NCBI GenBank assembly: GCA_902462525.1
Contig: CABQCA010000026.1
Span: forward strand, 1 to 20,536
Reading direction: 5' to 3'
DNA length: 20,536 nucleotides
From: an uncultured Porphyromonadaceae bacterium
GTDB lineage: Bacteria > Bacteroidota > Bacteroidia > Bacteroidales > Muribaculaceae
Position 1 is the first letter of the stretch, and each line of letters begins with the position of its first letter. Below the pieces are notes generated by a model. The model did no database searches. It was not told the origin of the DNA and saw nothing but the letters and a program-made list of their open reading frames with translations. Shown here piece by piece: positions 16,817 through 20,536 of this stretch. Made by a program: the position numbers and the translations under genes.

Positions 16817-17584
16817 TCATGCTTTGCGTGAGCGCAGACGGATGCGGGTAAAGGCTTTTTTTGTATTGCGCGGAAAATCGCCCTGCATTATCCAGTTGTA
16901 GTAGCCGGGGTCCTTTTCAAGGACTTCGGCTGCCACGCGTCCTTTGTACTTTCCGAAGTTTATTATTTCGCGGTTTTGGTCGTCGTAGACAAGGCGGCCT
17001 GCGAGGTCGACATTGCGGTTTGCCGAGGCATACTCCGAGAGGGCGTTTACTTCTACAGGTACATCGTCGTATTTTTCGAGCTGAGCCAGCAGCACTTCCA
17101 TGGTCGCACGTGTGTCGGCGAGGGCGCCGTGGGCGCCTTCAAGCTCCTTGCCGCAATAGTAGCGGTAGGCTGCTACAAGAGTGCGCGGTTCTTTTTTGTG
17201 GTAGATTGTCTGTACATCGATAAAGCGGGCCTTGTCGAAGTCGAAATCGATGCCGGCGCGCTCGAATTCGGCGTCGAGCAGGGGTATGTCGAAGCGGTTC
17301 GAGTTGAAGCCGGCGATGTCGCAGCCGAAAATCTGCTGGGCGAGCGAGTTTGCCACCTGGCGGAATGTAGGTTCGCCGGCCACATCATCGTCGGTGATGT
17401 GGTGTATGGCTGTAGCTTCCGCCGGAATGGGCATTTCGGGGTTTATACGGCGAGTCTTTTCGGTGACATGCCCGTCGGGGTGGAGCTTTACCATCGAAAT
17501 TTCCACTATGCGGTCGCTGGCGATGTTCGTGCCGGTGGTTTCGAGGTCGAAGAACACCACCGGACGTGTCAGTTTCAGTTTCAT
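16817..17584 (-). CDS. DEDDh 3'-5' exonuclease with ExoX-like C-terminal domain
   Basis: The protein has 255 residues. The DnaQ-type fold covers residues 8-170 with the full active-site set: Asp13 and Glu15 in FFDLETTGT, Asp99 in FNSNRFDIPLLD, and His152 with Asp157 in AHGALADTRA. The C-terminal 60 residues (REIINFGKYKGRVAAEVL, then DPGYYNWIMQGDFP) form the small domain seen in exodeoxyribonuclease X-like proteins. The enzyme could serve as a repair or proofreading nuclease. I do not name it dnaQ because the proofreading subunit cannot be identified from the sequence alone. It follows dnaN after 14 bp, an arrangement that recurs in Bacteroidales and ties it to DNA replication or repair. Confidence 0.93.
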   Translation of the reverse strand: MKLKLTRPVVFFDLETTGTNIASDRIVEISMVKLHPDGHVTEKTRRINPEMPIPAEATAIHHITDDDVAGEPTFRQVANSLAQQIFGCDIAGFNSNRFDIPLLDAEFERAGIDFDFDKARFIDVQTIYHKKEPRTLVAAYRYYCGKELEGAHGALADTRATMEVLLAQLEKYDDVPVEVNALSEYASANRNVDLAGRLVYDDQNREIINFGKYKGRVAAEVLEKDPGYYNWIMQGDFPRNTKKAFTRIRLRSRKA

Positions 17585-17598
17585 GAGCTTTCGGGTGC

Positions 17599-18726
17599 TT
17601 AGAATTCGCCTACTGTCATGGGCATGAGCAGCATTAGCAGTTCGGTGTGTTCGGGCTCTTCTTCCGGACGGAATACGCCCGGACGGCCTGCGTCGCCGAG
17701 GTTTACCACAATGTTGGTGCCCTTGATGGTGGTGAGGATTTCGGTGAGGAAGCTTGCGCTGAAGCCTATTGTCAGCTCGTTGCCTGTGAATGAGCAGGGG
17801 AGCTGTTCGCGGGCGCTGGTGCAGAGGTTGTTGTCGTTGGCCTTGATGAGGATGGCTTCGGGAGTGATGCGGAATTTCTCCAGACCGCCGTCAACTTCCA
17901 CGAAGATGCCCACTCGGCGCACGGCGTTGAGCAGAGCCACGCGGTCGACGGTAAGCACCAGCGAGTTGTTGCGGGGCATCACGCGGTTGTAGTCGGGATA
18001 GTTGCCGTTGAGGAATGTGCACTGGAAGGTGTAGTTGTCGCTGCTGATGACGGCGCTGCGCTGTGTCATGCTGAAGTTGAGGATTTCCTCTTTTGCGAAC
18101 ACGTTCTTGATGATGGTGGCCGGTTTTGAGGGAATGACGCAGCTGCCGGTCACGCCGGGTGCCGTGCGGCGGTCGGTGTAGCGCACGAGCTTGCGGGTGT
18201 CGGTGGCGACGAAGGTGAGGCTTTCGGGTGCGATGTCGAGGAGCACACCCTGCATTATCTGGCGGTATTCGTCGTTGCTGACGGCGAACATGGTGTTGTC
18301 GAGACCGGTGATAATCTGTTCGGTAGCGACACTGAACCGGATGGGTTCGGCCTTGTCGTCGGCGGTGAAAGCAGGGTACTGGTCGCCGGGGAGACCTACG
18401 AAGCTGTAGTGGCCCGAGGCGTAGGAAATCTGTACTTCGAGCGAGTCTTCGTTCACATCCACTTCCACGCCCTGGTCGGGAAGCTCTTTGAGGAGTTCCA
18501 CAAGGCGGCGGGCACCGAGGCAGAGGCTGCCCGAACCGCTGGCGCCGGCTACCTCGAGGGTGGCGGTGAGAGCGTTTTCCTGGTCGGAACCGGTGATGGT
18601 GAATGTGTTTCCGTCCAGAGTAAGGAGGAAGTTATCGAGGATAGCAAGGGCGTTTTTCGAATTGATGACCTTGCTTACGGCTGCTGCCGCATTGTAGAAA
18701 GCTTTGCTCGAAACGTTGAATTTCAT
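17599..18726 (-). CDS. dnaN: DNA polymerase III subunit beta (sliding clamp)
   Basis: The protein has 375 residues, the normal size for the bacterial clamp with its three domains of about 120 residues. It starts MKFNVSSKAFYNAAAAVSKV, and the C-terminus LLMLLMPMTVGEF has the conserved M-P-M ending that follows the last strand of the third domain. Internal family segments include FTITGSDQENALTATLEV, LLKELPDQGVEVDVN and IMQGVLLDIAPESLTFVATD. The clamp ties the polymerase and repair proteins to DNA. dnaN is the first gene of the tight run that ends with rlmB. A good Bacteroidota promoter lies 64 bp before its start. dnaA is not its neighbour here; upstream lies the TamB-like gene. Confidence 0.98.
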   Translation of the reverse strand: MKFNVSSKAFYNAAAAVSKVINSKNALAILDNFLLTLDGNTFTITGSDQENALTATLEVAGASGSGSLCLGARRLVELLKELPDQGVEVDVNEDSLEVQISYASGHYSFVGLPGDQYPAFTADDKAEPIRFSVATEQIITGLDNTMFAVSNDEYRQIMQGVLLDIAPESLTFVATDTRKLVRYTDRRTAPGVTGSCVIPSKPATIIKNVFAKEEILNFSMTQRSAVISSDNYTFQCTFLNGNYPDYNRVMPRNNSLVLTVDRVALLNAVRRVGIFVEVDGGLEKFRITPEAILIKANDNNLCTSAREQLPCSFTGNELTIGFSASFLTEILTTIKGTNIVVNLGDAGRPGVFRPEEEPEHTELLMLLMPMTVGEF

Positions 18727-18789
18727 GACTTTATGTCGATTTTAGTTTATTTGTCGGTTGGTATGGAGTATAACTATCCAATTAATCTA

Positions 18790-18823
18790 CAAATATACTG
18801 TTTTTTCATCAAATAAAGCCAAA
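18790..18823 (-). promoter_or_regulatory. Bacteroidota-type promoter for dnaN
   Basis: On the minus strand the -7 box TATATTTG (18797 to 18790) matches TAnnTTTG exactly. A TTTG at 18823 to 18820 lies 22 bp before it and can act as the -33 element, slightly longer than the usual spacing of about 19-21. The start of transcription would be near 18783, giving a leader of about 55 nt. It probably drives dnaN and the five genes after it. Confidence 0.75.
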
Positions 18824-18826
18824 CAA

Positions 18827-18851
18827 CGCTGCAAAAACTTTTTTTGCAGTG
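18827..18851 (-). terminator. Hairpin terminator after the TamB-like gene
   Basis: CTGCAAAAA at 18829-18837 pairs with TTTTTGCAG at 18841-18849 around a 3-nt loop. The stem can be extended by a G-T and a C-G pair to 11 bp. In the direction of transcription it is followed by TTGTTTGGCTTTATTTG, T-rich but not a pure T-run. It lies 32 bp after the TamB stop codon. Its lower foot is only 3 bp from the -33 element of the dnaN promoter. Confidence 0.65.
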
Positions 18852-18882
18852 TTTTGAAACATGGGAGGTGGATTACCGCTGG

Positions 18883-20496
18883 TTATTCGGGTGAGGGGAG
18901 GGTATCGGCGGTAAGGGAGTCGGCGGGGGCAGTTTTTTTGCGGCGCAGGAAGTTGAAGAGGTTGTCGAAGTCGCGGCGGAAGACGATGCCGACGCCTTGT
19001 GTGGTCTGCGCGGAGCGGACGTAGAAATTCCGGTCGTTGTAGCGGTTGTAGGCTTTCAGGCGCCATGAGCCGCGTTTGTTGAGCAGGTATTCGATGTCGA
19101 AGTCGCCGACGAACTGATTGGTGTTGAGGCTCTTGTCGCGGTAGCCGAAGTTTCCGTTGAACAGCAGGCGGTTGTTGAGCAGACGGCTTGAAAGAGCCAC
19201 GTCGACTTCGACGTCGGAGAAATCGCCGCGGTCGCTGCGCAGGTTCGGTGCTATGCTCCAGTTGTCGCTGAGTTTTCCGAGCATGTTTCCGAGCTGGCTC
19301 GCTATTGTCGACGAAGCCACTGAGAAGAGTTCGCTTCCTTTTGTGGTGGAGGCCATATAGTCGGGGGTGTAGAAGCGGTTAAGGGCCAGCAGGTAGATAA
19401 TCTGCCGGTTCATCATGTCGGTGGTGCTGACGATGCTTTTCACCTTGCGGTATGTGTCGGAGGTGAGGGTGGGGAATTCGAGGTCGAAATTGATGTTTGG
19501 CTGGCGGATATCTCCGTCGACGAGCATGAGTGCATGGACCGGTACGTTCGTGCGGCTTATGTCCTTGTCCTGGAGGAAGGATTCGTCGAGGTCGCTGAGG
19601 TTTGCGTTTGTGGCGTAGTAGGCGGTGAGTTTTGTGTTTGCTGCGTAGGGGTCGCCGTTGAAGCGGATTTCGCTGCCTTCCTTGATTGTGAAGTCGCGTA
19701 TGATGATGTCCTGCAGGGTGAAGCGGTAGCTTCCGGAGAGTACTTTGTAGCTGCCCCACATGTTGAGCGAGTTGTCGAGCGAATGGTAGGCCAGATGGAG
19801 GCTGCCCTCGCCGACTGCTTTGATTTCGTCGCCGGCGGTGGGGTCCATTATCAGAGTCATCTCGGCGTCCTTGTTTATGGCCACCTGAATGTCCATGTTG
19901 TATGCAGAGGGTTCGTCGGTGCTGGAGGATGAGATTTTGTTTCTGAGTTCATGCACGATGGCGGGGGTGCCGTCGTTGCGGACGGGAGCCCGAAGGGTGT
20001 CGGGTGTCGCGTCGCGGAAATTGAGGAAGGAGTATGTTTCGGCGTCGAGGCGGTCGGAAAGAACGAATGTGAATGTGGAGCGTGGCGCCGTACTCATGTC
20101 TACTTTTATGTCGACCACGCCGGGATAGCCCGAGATTGAGGCGCCTCCGTTGCCGTAGATGGTGCCGTACCAGTCGGGATACTGTTTGGAAGTGCTGTTG
20201 AAACTCAGAAAATTGTGAGCATCGGTGATGTCGAAGCGGAACACCGGTTCCTTGAAGAATGTGTGGCGCACCACACCATCGAGGCGCGCGGTGTGGCCTT
20301 CTGTGTCGCGGATGGTGATGTCGCGGAGGCGGATTGTGCCGGGTGTCATTACCACGCTGTCGCTGGCCGTGTAGCAAGTGTTGGTGAAGTCGATTTTCAT
20401 TTTCACGTCCTCGGCCATGACAGCGCCTTCGAGGTCTATTTCCTTGAAGGTGCCGAAAAGGCGGCAGTGGCCGCTTGCGTGGCCGCTGATGTCGGA
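18883..20496 (-). CDS. TamB-like translocation/assembly module protein, C-terminal part
   Basis: An open frame of 537 codons shows the C-terminal TamB domain (DUF490): repeated beta strands with sections such as NNRLLFNGNFGYRDKSLNTN and the closing GVGIVFRRDFDNLFNFL. TamB proteins span the periplasm and help insert or move material at the outer membrane. The full protein is usually well over 1,000 residues, so more than half is missing. Coding similarity clearly extends upstream of the first internal ATG (20418): SGHASGHCRLFGTFKEIDLE reads like the repeated strand-turn units of this family. The frame then meets a TAA at 20497-20499, 38 bp from the window edge. I therefore treat the gene as 5'-incomplete, not as a short protein. 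Whether the break is real or an assembly fault cannot be told here. The gene ends before a terminator and is a separate unit from dnaN. Confidence 0.85.
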   Translation of the reverse strand, partial: SDISGHASGHCRLFGTFKEIDLEGAVMAEDVKMKIDFTNTCYTASDSVVMTPGTIRLRDITIRDTEGHTARLDGVVRHTFFKEPVFRFDITDAHNFLSFNSTSKQYPDWYGTIYGNGGASISGYPGVVDIKVDMSTAPRSTFTFVLSDRLDAETYSFLNFRDATPDTLRAPVRNDGTPAIVHELRNKISSSSTDEPSAYNMDIQVAINKDAEMTLIMDPTAGDEIKAVGEGSLHLAYHSLDNSLNMWGSYKVLSGSYRFTLQDIIIRDFTIKEGSEIRFNGDPYAANTKLTAYYATNANLSDLDESFLQDKDISRTNVPVHALMLVDGDIRQPNINFDLEFPTLTSDTYRKVKSIVSTTDMMNRQIIYLLALNRFYTPDYMASTTKGSELFSVASSTIASQLGNMLGKLSDNWSIAPNLRSDRGDFSDVEVDVALSSRLLNNRLLFNGNFGYRDKSLNTNQFVGDFDIEYLLNKRGSWRLKAYNRYNDRNFYVRSAQTTQGVGIVFRRDFDNLFNFLRRKKTAPADSLTADTLPSPE

Positions 20497-20536
20497 TTAC
20501 ATTTAAACGATTTCGCTGTCAATAATCTTTCAACAT
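20497..20536 (-). other. Edge segment with broken TamB frame
   Basis: In the TamB frame this stretch has stops at 20497-20499, 20503-20505 and 20530-20532. A different minus-strand frame is open through it and reads VERLLTAKSFKCN, which would join naturally to the TamB unit SDISGHASGH if one base were missing or two were extra near 20495-20500. The segment is also richer in A and T than the gene. A sequencing or assembly error at a contig end, a true frameshift or a junction to other DNA are all possible. Confidence 0.5.

Noticed and set aside
18883..20418. Treating the first internal ATG at 20418 as the true start of the TamB-like gene
   Set aside because: Family-like sequence continues for 26 codons upstream of it, so the ATG is internal.

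Overview
The window looks like a Bacteroidales chromosome, most likely a Muribaculaceae-type gut bacterium. The reasons are a DUF4835/PorD protein (a family confined to Bacteroidota), the gene order dnaN, exonuclease, coaBC, DUF4835, recN, a perfect Bacteroidota -7 box (TAnnTTTG) in front of dnaN, weak or absent Shine-Dalgarno sequences, and AT-rich spacers between GC-rich genes. Every gene I accept is on the minus strand, so transcription runs from high to low coordinates. The species assignment is inference.

Right part (20536 down to 12210): the C-terminal half of a TamB-like translocation/assembly protein enters from the right edge. Its frame is broken about 40 bp from the edge. A hairpin terminator follows, and its foot abuts a promoter. 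Then comes a tight housekeeping run: dnaN (sliding clamp), a DEDDh exonuclease with an ExoX-like tail, coaBC (coenzyme A synthesis), a secreted DUF4835/PorD-like protein, recN (DNA repair) and rlmB (23S rRNA methylation). Gaps are 14-22 bp or short overlaps, so the run is probably one operon.

Left part (12036 down to 349): five large genes in the order srfB homologue, srfC homologue, membrane-anchored subtilisin-like protease, a second P-loop GTPase with a helical-repeat N-terminus, and a tail-anchored protein of unknown function. The last four are separated by only 6-11 bp. SrfB is an actin/Hsp70-fold ATPase-like protein, and SrfC carries a GTPase-type P-loop with DFPG and TKMN motifs. Combining these two with a cell-surface or periplasmic protease, a second GTPase and a tail-anchored partner gives a five-component, membrane-associated NTPase/protease system. 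I know of no described function for it, and it is the most interesting part of the window.

The spacers on both sides of the five-gene block are unusual. At 178-348 there is a nested imperfect palindrome. At 12037-12209 there is a perfect 16-bp tandem repeat (three copies) with a degenerate inverted partner. Left of position 178 a further minus-strand gene begins and runs off the window. There are no rRNA or tRNA genes, CRISPR arrays, transposases or integrases, and no stretch over 300 bp without a gene.
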